From: Bigelowiella natans CCMP2755
Taxonomy: Eukaryota > Cercozoa > Chlorarachniophyceae
Assembly (NCBI GenBank): GCA_000320545.1
Contig: ADNK01001596.1
Location: 1-64,000 of the forward strand
DNA: 64,000 nucleotides
Direction of reading: 5' to 3'
Under the pieces are notes generated by a model. It worked only from the letters and a program-made list of their open reading frames with translations. It had not been told where the DNA came from and ran no database searches. This document shows, one piece after another, positions 1 through 10,372 of the stretch. The translations under genes and the position numbers were made by a program. How positions within the stretch are numbered: position 1 is the first letter of the stretch; each line of letters starts with the position of its first letter.

Positions 1-1072
1 ATATATCTGAACCCCCTTCCTTCTTTCTCTCTTGCTTGCTGTCTCCTCCTTTAAATATTACTTAACGTTTGCAGAGTAGTGTTGACCATATCCACCCCTG
101 ACTCTCGACAAGAGTTGTCGCAGGGGTGCTGATTCTGAAGCATTGCAACGATGTGCCGCAAGCCTAGAAGAAGCAGCAGCAACAAGTACGTTAAAGAGAA
201 AGGCAAGATCACTATGAGGCCAGAGCTGCACCTCTGGCGTCTTCCTTCGATATAACAATGCGGTGTTATCGGGCCGTCCATCACGGGAAGGAGAGAACTA
301 ACCGACGAATAGATTCGGTGCTCACCGCCTGATCATCGTTAACACAGACAATCACTGTTTGTTGCAACCTCCTTCGGCGTTGTGGTGTGTGCAAGGACAT
401 ACCTCTGGTGGGCCTTTGACTCCCCTGACCCATGATAATAAGAGATATGCCTGCAAGCCACATAATCGACGCGCGAGTAGCTCGATGGAACTTAGGGAGG
501 GGGATTCTCTCCATTTTATCGGTTCCGGCTGTGCCGCTGCAGAGACGTGTTTGTTTCAAGGCATGGGCTGGGGCACTTGTGCGCGAGTGCGGTTAGGAAA
601 CAGGAAGACCTACAGATTCGGTCCTTTTTTTGTACCAAAAACTTCTGCAAGAAGGCTTCTTCTCTTACAATATATTTTAGTCATTTTTTTAAGCTGAACA
701 CATCCTAGGCGGTTCTCGCATCATCTCTCACTTTCCGTCGTCGCTGAGGTCTGCAGAATCCCTTTGGGGGTTTTCCCCAGCGACAAGAAATTATCGGTGG
801 AATTCCCATAGGAATTGATATAAAAAAACGCGTCGCACCAGGTCGCCGACCTAAAAAAAATTCTGAAAAAATAAAAAAGCGGCAAGTGCTAAAAACCCAC
901 ATCACACCTTCCCGTACTCCGTAGAAGGCGAATTTTCCATCTCCGCGCCGAGCTCGCTTCTGTCGCGTGCATGGTTACATGTATTAGCACCGGCGACACA
1001 ATTAGAGTAAAATAAATATTATTATCTCGGTGGAGGGTATCTACGTGAGGAAGTAGAAACGTTACTCCAATA
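1..1072. other. Intergenic sequence, no gene recognised
   Basis: No reading frame here shows a domain, a membrane segment pattern or a consistent chain of splice sites. Short open frames on both strands look like chance. The last part lies immediately upstream of the membrane-protein gene that I start at 1073 and should contain its promoter, but no core promoter element could be identified. Confidence 0.5.
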
Positions 1073-3756
1073 ATGGCGGGCCCTACATGTGTGTGACTCT
1101 CTGTGTGTATCTTGTCGACAAAAGAAGGGATTTCAGAATCGTAGTGGTTGACTTTTTAGTCATGATGCTTTATTATTATTATTTTTTTTTTATTTCATGT
1201 TACTTTTGTGCTCGTATTGAACAAGATACTGATTATTATCTCTCGTTGCTTAGATGCAATCCTTCAAGACCACCCTGTGTGGAAGCTGCTGGTCATGATC
1301 ACAGCCATCGCTCTTCCCTGTTGCTGTGCGTTGTTCTTAACCGTTCATATCACGCACACGCGCTTAAAAGGTGTTTAAAAAAAGAATTTGACAACGCGTG
1401 TCATCATCAGCGTTTGCTTTCATAAAAATAGGGCTATTCCACCATTATTTAGCGAAATGTACGCAAGCGCGCACCTTCACTTATATATTATTTGTTGTGG
1501 TTGGTTTGGTATGCGCAGGGGCTTTTCATCTACGTAGATCCTCCTCCCTAACACAAGAATTCGATGTTATTATCTTGTGCGCTTTCGCCCTCTTGTTCGT
1601 GGGGGGTGGGAGCGTTGCATTCCTTCTCCTTGAAGTGGATAGGAACAGCGAGCAGTGCAAGGGAATGTATCTCTACGCAGCTTTGGTTTACTTAGCGTTC
1701 AACTTTTTGTCATACCGGCTGCTCATGGCCCGGGGCCGCATGCTCGACCAGATGAACGAGTACACGCGCGTACATGATCTTCTCTACTGGCTGGTAATGG
1801 TTTCTTCTGTTGTGATACAATGGTTTATAGCGCTGACATTGTAGGATATGCCACTCATGATATCTCCACCTGCATTTCATATAACCTTAATTGAGATGAA
1901 GCTCTTTAATCGATCGGTCATTACTGATTGGATGCCGAGTTCTACTATTATGATAGACATTCATCCATCATCACCGTGAGTATCGACGTTAGGTGCACAC
2001 CGTGTTTATTGCATACGCTGTATGTGGGATGGGACTTTACAGCACCGCAGAATTTACGATTCAGCCGCTCAAAGCAGGAGGAAGGTTACCAACGTGACGG
2101 TGTATTATTTGAGCATGCTGCTGTCCGCAAGTCATCTCACAGAAATCAACAAATACTACCTCTAATGTTGTTTGATCTATACCATACCTCAGCTTTCCTA
2201 TTAATAAAACCTTTGGCGTTCTTTATCTTCTTTTACGTGAACCTGTCACAATTGTTCCAGGGGGAGGGAGCTATGCGTCCTCGAGTTGTCTGAAGGACTG
2301 TCGCACACGGCATTACTCATCACTTTGGCTGTGTGGGATACGGGCATTAGCTTATCGATTCTTTGGTTGCTCACCCTTTCCTTTCGAGACACAAGCTCCA
2401 GTCTGATGCCGGTGTTGAGAAGAAATATCGTTGGGACATCTCTCGCTGTCAGCAGGTATGTGGGGGTGGGGGGGAGGGCTTGTTTGTTGCACACCAGATT
2501 ATGTACTGACTATGCCTACGAACCTATTCACCATCACTTTCACCATTATTATCATCATCATGAGACTCTAGTATGCAAATATTTGCACATATAAATCACT
2601 TGGTACGCTGGATTAGGTGATTTTTGTATTATGTGTCCCCCCCCCCCCCCCTCTCTCCAGCACGGCATCGTTCATAGTGTTGATAACTGTAATGAGTGTG
2701 GAGAGTGATAAGAATGGAGGCGAAGGCTTTCTGCCAGGGGTTGCAATAGCATTTGCCATGTAAGTTGAGAGAAATGAAGACAAGAAGAAGAAGATGAAGA
2801 AAAAGAGGAATAAACACGACGAATTTGAATTTGGCCGACACCACCGTAATTGTAGATATAGAACAACTTCTAAACAGAGACGTTGGCATTTCTGCTGCTC
2901 GTTTGCCAGCACCAAGTGTTGGCTTTTCTTCAATTATCTTTCTACATCTTTTCTGCTTTGTAAACAGAAAAATGTGATGATGTATCGTCCCCTTAGACGA
3001 CTTCCTATTCAACTGAGTTTTTCCCCCGTCTTCCTTCTTTCACTGCAAGGCACGATGTACTCATAAACCTCCTGTGCATCAACTTCATCTGGCCCTCCAC
3101 CTACTATGCGAAAAACCTCCAAAGAGTGTTCAGGAAACGATGCCATGATGGACCCTCCAAGAACAACCAAAGCCACAGCTTCAGCAGCAGGTGCTCTTTA
3201 CATTAGTATCACAATTCATATCATATTTCCCACTTCCCCTGCCTCACGAGGAGCATCTACATTATCGACGTAGGTCGGTTTCTCGTTCTCGGGAGATTCG
3301 AATGATGATGAACCACGTATCTGGAAGAGTCTCCAAAACAAAAAAGAAATCCCTCCCAGATATGATCGCAGAGAGAAGGCAGCAGAACGCTCAGAGGAAG
3401 AGAAACAGTTTTAGCAATCCCAACAGTGTCACATTGGTAGCTGCAGAGGAGGATGAGCTTCATCAACAGAAAATCACGCTGCTACCAGCCGTCGCAATAG
3501 AAAGTGGAGGTGGGGGGGGCGAGATGAAAGAGCAGCAGCTTTGGATTTCATCTAACAACTTCCAACACGTTCCATCCCCCCCTGCCTCCCACAGTCTCTC
3601 CAAAGTCGCACCACTGGCAACGTGCGTGAGTTATGACGTCCAAGCATTAATTCGTGTATTTAAACATGTATAATGAATGAGGATGACGCAGAGACTTTTG
3701 AAAACGGTGTCACAATTATGTCATTGTTGGTGCTCGTGTCCGGGCAATTATGCTAA
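1073..3756 (+). CDS. Multi-spanning membrane protein (7-8 helices, GPCR-like)
   Basis: I reconstruct eight exons: 1073-1088, 1254-1370, 1453-1840, 2261-2455, 2661-2759, 3050-3190, 3274-3625 and 3682-3756. All junctions are GT-AG, all phases agree, and they give 460 residues. Hydrophobic helices appear in order: a first segment in exon 2, four in exon 3 (including one beginning FDVIILCAFALLF and one beginning GMYLYAALVYLAF), one in exon 4 (LLITLAVWDTGISLSILW), one in exon 5 and one in exon 6, which is followed by a basic stretch (LQRVFRKRC). The C-terminal half is hydrophilic, basic and Ser/Gln-rich, like the cytosolic tail of a seven-helix receptor. No family motif was recognised, so a transporter or an orphan membrane protein is also possible. 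The 16-bp first exon and the last exon are the least certain. Confidence 0.65.
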
Positions 3757-5011
3757 TCTTGATGTTAGGTGTGAGCGATCGGGCTCAGATGCAACTGCAG
3801 GGGGGATCATTTTGTCGTCATCTGGAAATTTTAATTGTGGATTGCAACAATCCAGTAACAGTCACCTGAAAGCTGCAGGAGGGCCACAAATCAATCATCA
3901 GAATCTTGATGAATCGGTACGATCGGGCATCATTGACGTCTAATGACTCGCTCGTAGGTAATCGGTAAAGAAAAGTTTCTTCGTCATTGATATAAAAACA
4001 AATTCATAGAAGATGTGCTGTCTGAATTCCAGATATTTGGCGACGAAGGGGGTTGCCAAACTGATGATTGCTCGAAATCGGAGCTGCTACCCGATTTGGG
4101 ATTCTGGTCGCAGCAAATCACTTCATTAAAAATATACACTTGGAGTGTGAAAGTATATACCTTGGACAGTGGCTTAGTATGTATATTTTGCGGGGATACT
4201 TTGACCATATGTAAGTGGCGAGCAGGATATGATACAACATTCGTCACGTCAAAAAGAAAGTAGAAGAAGCGTCAACATGACCGACAGCCAGAAAACAACT
4301 ACTAGAGATCTCCTGATGATGAAATTTGCATGAAATTTCAATGCATAATTTAATTTGATAATTTATGTGTAAGTAATTGCACACGATTTAATTTAATTAA
4401 TAGCAATCACTTCAGAGTGCTAATGTGATGCATGCGAGCGAATACCAGGACAATCCGCTTCGGAGATCATGCTAGCATGATTGTATTGTGTGTGAAAGTT
4501 GGTGTCCACGTTGGAATAAACCGCTCGCATGAGTACTTAACATCTGATTTTCAGTACCTCTGGATGTGTTCGTATATCTCACTAGCGAAATGCAATGCTT
4601 GAATGCCGCATTTTTTAGCAAACGAGTGCGAAGTCCAGTCTAGACAATGCACATGCGAGCGACTAATCGATTCAGCCTCACAGCATCTAGATTCATCCGT
4701 TTCTGGCACATCCAGACATTTTGGCCATGCTAGCATGTCTAGTGCTACAGTGTCTCGCTAGATCTAGCTAGCTAGAGATCTAGCTAACTAGAGACATCTG
4801 GATATGTGAGTACCCGATGCTAGCGACAATTTACATAACTTTACCTGGGACAATTTCCACTGTGCAAAAACGTCATCGATAAACACAAACTCGTGACTGT
4901 ATTTCGGCAAAAAAATCCAGTCGCAACTCGACCGAGTGATTTGGTATTTTCTGGCTTAAATTATTGTCTGTGATTCGAATCAGCTATTTTACCTCAGAGC
5001 TGCCAGCACAA
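3757..5011. other. Intergenic, AT-rich, with a small CTAG-rich island
   Basis: No gene is supported. Around 4725-4800 the sequence is a run of overlapping GCTAG, TAGATC and CTAGCTAG words, the same kind of island seen near 8.5, 37, 55.6 and 63.3 kb. The rest is unremarkable AT-rich DNA. Confidence 0.5.
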
Positions 5012-6172
5012 ATGAGAAGGACAACAAGTACGAAAACCACACCTTGGGCCAAGAAAGGATGGTTGGCGAACAAGATGAGAACGGGGGATGCTGGCAGTCG
5101 ATCAGGTGGTACGGACCATCACAAAGATGCAAAAATGAAAACAACGATGAAATCCGCAACTTCGGCCAAGAAAGGATGGTTGACGAACAAGATGAGAACA
5201 GGGGATATTGGTAGTCGATCAGGCGGTATGGACTATCACAAAGATGCAAAAAGTCAACGAAAAAGTAAACAGAATGAAGAGATTCTTAAGTTGTTTGCGG
5301 GCTACCGAAAGTACAACATCGAGAATATGGGGGCACTGTGGAAGGATAATATAGATCTTGTTAGTGCAAAGATAACCAGTTTCGAAGACCTAGCGCCCCA
5401 TGTGAAAGAACTTCGTAAATGGGCCGAGACGTTCGGCATAGAGAATTGGGGTCTGGTTCTGCGACCGAATGCTAAGGAGAGTTACACGGACTCTACTGAA
5501 TCAGAAATAGAGAGGAAATTATGCAGCTTGCAGATTACTAAACCAGAGACAGAATCTGAGTTGAATCGCATCAAGATAACTGGCATAGTTCGAATTGATG
5601 GTACCAATAAAAGGACCACAAGCCAAGTGAAGCAGTTGATAGAAATCCTTAAGGACTTGGGAGGAAATCCGAGCAGAACTGAATTTAATCCAGAATTGAC
5701 AGGAGAAAATTTTGGCGCGAAAAAAGATGAAGATGCCAAGTTTTCTTATTCAGACGATGACGACTTCTGCATAAAACAGGATTGTGGATCCTTAAAAACA
5801 AGCATGCGATTTGATAGACAGGCACGACCTCGATTTCTTGTCTTGGCAGAAAGTGAGAAAGCCGAATATCCTGGAGATTTAACCAATGATAAGCACAATA
5901 GATTATGGGAACATGTCGAAGACTACGTTTGCTATAAAGCTCCACATGTTTTCGAAGTCAGTGTGAGCTATGGGTCGTGGAAGAATAGCAAAAGGCTTCA
6001 CATAAAGCTGAACACAACGAGCGAAGAGAAGTACATAGCTATCCACGATACATATTCAAAAAAAAATTATGAATGGAAACAATTACGACGTAGGCCGAAT
6101 GACAAGAGAGGCGTTAGAAAAAAAGAATCATCACATTGGAAAAGGGGAGGATTTAGGTCGGGAAAGAGTTAA
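5012..6172 (+). CDS. Orphan protein with a duplicated N-terminal block
   Basis: This is one uninterrupted frame of 386 residues from ATG 5012; the frame is open further upstream but without another ATG. The N-terminal part contains two copies of a block of about 29 residues, starting AKKGWL and ending HKDAK, encoded at 5048-5134 and 5165-5251 and spaced by exactly 117 bp (39 codons). The rest is charged, with an acidic Asp run near the middle (SYSDDDDF) and a strongly basic C-terminus (RRRPNDKRG...). No domain, signal peptide or membrane segment was recognised. It lies alone between host DNA and a transposon-rich region, so it may be a remnant of a mobile element or a lineage-specific gene. 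Its function is unknown. Confidence 0.5.
   Translation: MRRTTSTKTTPWAKKGWLANKMRTGDAGSRSGGTDHHKDAKMKTTMKSATSAKKGWLTNKMRTGDIGSRSGGMDYHKDAKSQRKSKQNEEILKLFAGYRKYNIENMGALWKDNIDLVSAKITSFEDLAPHVKELRKWAETFGIENWGLVLRPNAKESYTDSTESEIERKLCSLQITKPETESELNRIKITGIVRIDGTNKRTTSQVKQLIEILKDLGGNPSRTEFNPELTGENFGAKKDEDAKFSYSDDDDFCIKQDCGSLKTSMRFDRQARPRFLVLAESEKAEYPGDLTNDKHNRLWEHVEDYVCYKAPHVFEVSVSYGSWKNSKRLHIKLNTTSEEKYIAIHDTYSKKNYEWKQLRRRPNDKRGVRKKESSHWKRGGFRSGKS
5048..5251 (+). repeat. Two-copy in-frame tandem repeat
   Basis: Copies at 5048-5134 and 5165-5251 share most bases and encode nearly the same block of about 29 residues (AKKGWL[AT]NKMRTGD...). The 117-bp spacing keeps frame, so this is an internal coding duplication. 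Confidence 0.8.
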
Positions 6173-8994
6173 GGATAACCTACGAAGGGAGTGAAGGTCC
6201 CGTTAGTGCAAATGCAATATAAAATATCATGTAACAAAATTTAAACCTTACGAGACTCTGCAACTACTGGTCTATTATCTGAGCTGCGCGGCGACCTCGC
6301 TCGCTGTACATGTGGTGAGCAAGCCAGCAAGGCTGGCGCACCAGACCGAGCGGAGGTATCTAGAATTAACTAACAATGGACATTAGGCATGCATGTGCTG
6401 CACATATCTAGACATGTTGCTCGCGCGCACTAGCGCACACTGTTGTCACTGAATAGTATCTATGGCATGTTTTTAGTGTAATGCATGCGTAAGACGGATG
6501 TAACGAAGTGATTAAATTCAATGGCATCATCCTACGCGCTACACGTAGAGATGCATGTCTGATAACATGTTTATAGATATAGAGAACGCGTACGTACGAC
6601 TACGCTGCGTGTCTGTAAATTGCCGCGGACTCATGAGGTCTACTTGCATGTGGACACACTGCATGATATTGCAAATGACAGATATCACTGGTGCGCTACT
6701 AGCGCTACTACTGCATCCCATGTATGTACACGATCTCGCTCAAGGGCACTCCTGATAATGCCGAGAGTGCCGTAGTACGTCGATCGGCATGGTTGGAATG
6801 CACCAGCTATGTCCATTTGAATTAGTAGATGACACTGTTGAGATGTAGATGCAACGCTAACAAGAACGGGTGATGGCACATAGCTAGATAGCCTGCATGC
6901 GAAGTGGTTTAACAATATGAGCAATTAACGACCATCTGTACATTATCAGTGAATTCGGAAGATATCCAGATTATTAAATCTACCCATGATGTTGGAACAA
7001 TCAAAATTCTACAGAGTAGATAGCCCTATTTCGCATGTCGCCCAAGTAGGGATCCGTTCGTTTCCGCGTAAGCATTGGAGGTTTCAAACCATGAGGCAAA
7101 GCCAAATCCTCTATGGATGTCTTCTCGGAACTTGGATTATTCTGATTCGCAATTGCGCTAGATGAAGAGCTACTGCAGAGTGCATCACTGCGAATAGATA
7201 TTTTCATAGTGAAAGGTTGCACAACAAGGCAGAGCTTTCATCTCTATGTCAACAAAAAGCTCGGGTGATGTTATACCTGACTCTTGTGCATCTTCTTTTG
7301 TTCCACATGGCTGCATTTTCATGATCCCTGAGCATATCCGACTCAAGGGTGTGCATGTGACTTCAGTTCAAATAAACACGTACCTTCCGTTCGAACGCAT
7401 TTTTTGCTCAAGGTTTTGTTCACTGTTCATCCTTTCGCTCCGTGCCACATCTAAATGTCCACTTTGAACTATCGCCAAACTTTGAACAGTACGCAGCCGT
7501 TTGTTTGGAAACATCACAGCGCAATTCGTACACTCTGAGCTCAGAAGCTCTGAATGTCTGCAAGTGCTAGATTAGGAATTTTTGGAGGGGGAACAGACAA
7601 TGAATTTGACACAATTTCTGTCATTCATCATAGCGACAGAATTAGTTCATTGTCGCACAGATTTTTCATTGAACTTTTTTTGTGAAAGACAAACGATGAC
7701 GCGCAATTGTCGTTCGAGGAACTTTCCTCGAATGTTCATCGGTAACCAAGACGACACTTCCGACATCATTGCAGGAAAGGCCAGTGGCTGATTTAGCCAC
7801 AAATCGCATTCGTTGGGAAAACCAAGTCTTCCCAAGGATCATGGTCTTGGTGACGTCGGGGGAGTTTTAGAGATCTAGAGATGGAGCGGCATTCATTCAT
7901 GCATTCTTTCTTTCTTTCCTCATTCATTCACTTCTTCTTCTTCTTCATCGTCGTCGTTGTTGTCGTCTTCTTTTCTTCAATCAGTGGCAAACAGGCGCGA
8001 GTGCGATGCGATGCACCCAGAGCTGGTTTGCATCGGCATCGCTAGCTGCTGTTGGGTCGTTTGCACACACTTGTTCCTCCTCTTCCTTCTCCTCCTGTTC
8101 TTCTTCCATTTTTTTCTTCCTCTTCTTCGATCTCATTCCCTCTTGTGCGCTTCTTCGTTTTTCACTCCAGCATTGTTCAACGTGCAAGGTCTTGTCTGAA
8201 GGATGCAATCTGGCAATGGATGAAAGGAGCACACCTGGAGGTGCCAGGGAGATGACTAGATCTAGAGATGATCAGAAGAATGCAACTTGTTTCAGTGCTA
8301 CCTAGCCACGCATGCCATCGCCCGATCTGGGTTCATTGCGTGCAGCCATGCGTCTGAGGTTTGTCGCAGACGATCCAGCGATGCGTGAGCCGCAATGCCA
8401 GAATGCCCAGGATGCATGAGACGGAACAGAAACAACGACAGGTCGACGTGTTGCACGATGCGATCTAGCGCTGACCAGCTAGATCTAGAAATGACTGGCT
8501 AGCTCCAGCCTTGCTAGCTCCAGAGCTTGCTAGCTTGGCTGGAGCTAGCCACTAGGCCAGGCTAGCAGGTGAATCGAACTGGAAGTGAGCACTAGCGAGC
8601 GCACTAGCGCACCAGCGCATTCGATTCGCCATTGTGGACAACGCAATGTGATGTGCATGCGCATGTGATGCACGTCACATTCCAATCTGGCAATGTGACA
8701 CACACGTCTAGACGTGACACGTGCTGGCCAGCTGAGTCTCTGTGTCGGAGTCATCTGGTCACACTGCATGCCTGTGCATCACACGTTGCTAGCTCTGGAG
8801 CACTGACAGCTGGATGCATGGACATGCATGTCCCTGTGCGTGCACGCGCAAGGAACACACGTGCCCATGCACACCGTGTGCACCAAAAAGCACACATGCT
8901 CTGTTCATGTCCACACATGCACCAAACAAGCCACTACACATGTGCCGAAAATTGCATGCACACGTGAGCGCCATCACTTGGCACACGTGTAGCC
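6173..8994. other. Intergenic, no supported gene; rich in palindromic words
   Basis: No convincing coding frame was found. 6250-6600 and 8460-8960 are dense in the palindromic words GCATGC, GCTAGC, CTAG, CACGTG and TGCACGTG. 7920-8110 is a polypyrimidine CTT/TTC-rich tract. The region ends at the target-site duplication of retrotransposon E1. Confidence 0.5.
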
Positions 8995-8999
8995 ACAGG

Positions 9000-9424
9000 T
9001 GTGACGGCGGAAAATTCAAAGGAATTTGACCGTTGAAAGTGGTCAATTTTGGAAGTCAATCCCGTTGAAATGCCCTGCAGTTTTGGCAGTTTTGGGTGGA
9101 GTTGGTGCTGTTGGTTGGTTGATTGGCAAATTGAGTCATCAAATGGGAAGCAAGTGGTTTGGGAAAAACCAAGTTTGTGTGCACGCAGCTGCCTCGATTG
9201 GTCAATGGCAGCGAACCCGCACCTGGCAGTCAGTTCGCTAGAAGTTTGAAAGCGGTCAGTGTGTTTGTTTGAGCGTGCACATGCGTGTGTTCTGAAGTCA
9301 CCAATGTCATCAGGGTTCATTGTTCATTGGAAAGTTTGATTGTTTTTGCTGAATGAGCGGCGACGAGCGTGCTGGTTTGGCAGAGGCAGAAGCCGACACT
9401 GGGAGATTGCTTTCAGCTGTCGCA
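9000..9424 (+). repeat. E1 5' LTR
   Basis: This direct repeat matches 15111-15538. It starts TGTGACGG, where the 3' copy has TGATGCAACGG, and ends GTCGCA. The first ATG of the gag frame (9353) lies inside this LTR. Confidence 0.93.
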
Positions 9425-10372
9425 GATGGCAGCGGCGCAGTGGAACGAAAGGAAAAAGTGCCAGAGGTGATGCACATTGAATCAGGAGGACCTGTTGCTG
9501 CGGGTGCTGCAGGTGACTTGAAGGAATCCAATTGGCAGGAAGTTCTGCTTGGGATGAAAATTGACAAGTTCCGAATGATCCTGGAAGGGGTGTCCATCCA
9601 GGAGAAACTGGCGGTCAATTTCAACAAGGACATCCGCAGCTTGCGTGACAATCGCAGTTCCCGCAGGTTCTTCATGGATCGATGCAGTGACAAAGGAGTG
9701 CCGGAGAAGACGTGGAAATGCTTCACAGAAAATCCGGAAGCAGCGGAGGACTTGATGGATGACGAAGATGCAACGGCAGCAGAGGAAAAGAAACAAAACA
9801 AAATGCGAGAACAAGACATCGGGGATCACCGAGGAATGTCTTGCAGAGCGAAAGCCATGGAAACACTTGGAAAGAAAATCAAGGTGAGGGGAGAACTTGA
9901 CCCAGCCTTCATTCACCGTGAAAAGTTTCGGAAGAAGGTGAGAAGAATCCAGAGTCAAATCGCAGGGCACAGCGAACTCTTTGGAGCGGACATGAGATTC
10001 GGACACGAGTTCTTCCGAACGATGTTGTCCCAGGATGCACGGGACAGGTTTGATCTGTGTGTCAAAAAACAGGAGAAGGAACGGCAACACCGAATGGATC
10101 ATCGCGAGAAACTCGAACAAGGAACACAACACTTGTGTGGCGAAGAGTCCCCGCAAGACACAAGGTTTGGGTTCAACAAGGAGTTTGATGAACTGCGAAA
10201 GGAGAAATTCAGATTTGCAGACCAAGTGATGATGCACAGTGAGCATGAACAAGTGTGCAGTCTGTTCCCGACGCACAAAATTGACCAGTGCGACAGGATG
10301 AACCATTGCAAAACCACAGATGTGGTCGATCCCTGCTCCCAGCCATGGCACATCACGACACCATGGGCATGA
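9353..10372 (+). CDS. E1 Gag, N-terminal frame
   Basis: The frame encodes 339 residues from ATG 9353, which lies within the 5' LTR. It is a hydrophilic, charged protein, rich in Lys, Arg and Glu, in the position of Gag (capsid-like). No zinc knuckle is present in this frame; the nucleic-acid-binding fingers are in the following frame. It overlaps the next frame by 85 bp, so a -1 ribosomal frameshift within 10288-10372 would join Gag to the zinc-finger and protease part. The 3' LTR carries GTG in place of this ATG, so a future copy made from it may lack this start. Confidence 0.7.
   Translation: MSGDERAGLAEAEADTGRLLSAVADGSGAVERKEKVPEVMHIESGGPVAAGAAGDLKESNWQEVLLGMKIDKFRMILEGVSIQEKLAVNFNKDIRSLRDNRSSRRFFMDRCSDKGVPEKTWKCFTENPEAAEDLMDDEDATAAEEKKQNKMREQDIGDHRGMSCRAKAMETLGKKIKVRGELDPAFIHREKFRKKVRRIQSQIAGHSELFGADMRFGHEFFRTMLSQDARDRFDLCVKKQEKERQHRMDHREKLEQGTQHLCGEESPQDTRFGFNKEFDELRKEKFRFADQVMMHSEHEQVCSLFPTHKIDQCDRMNHCKTTDVVDPCSQPWHITTPWA
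9427..9442 (+). other. E1 putative tRNA primer-binding site
   Basis: Two bases after the 5' LTR the sequence reads TGGCAGCGGCGC, fitting a primer-binding site that would pair with a tRNA 3' end CCA. The matching tRNA is not identified, and the site differs from that of E2 and E3. Confidence 0.45.
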
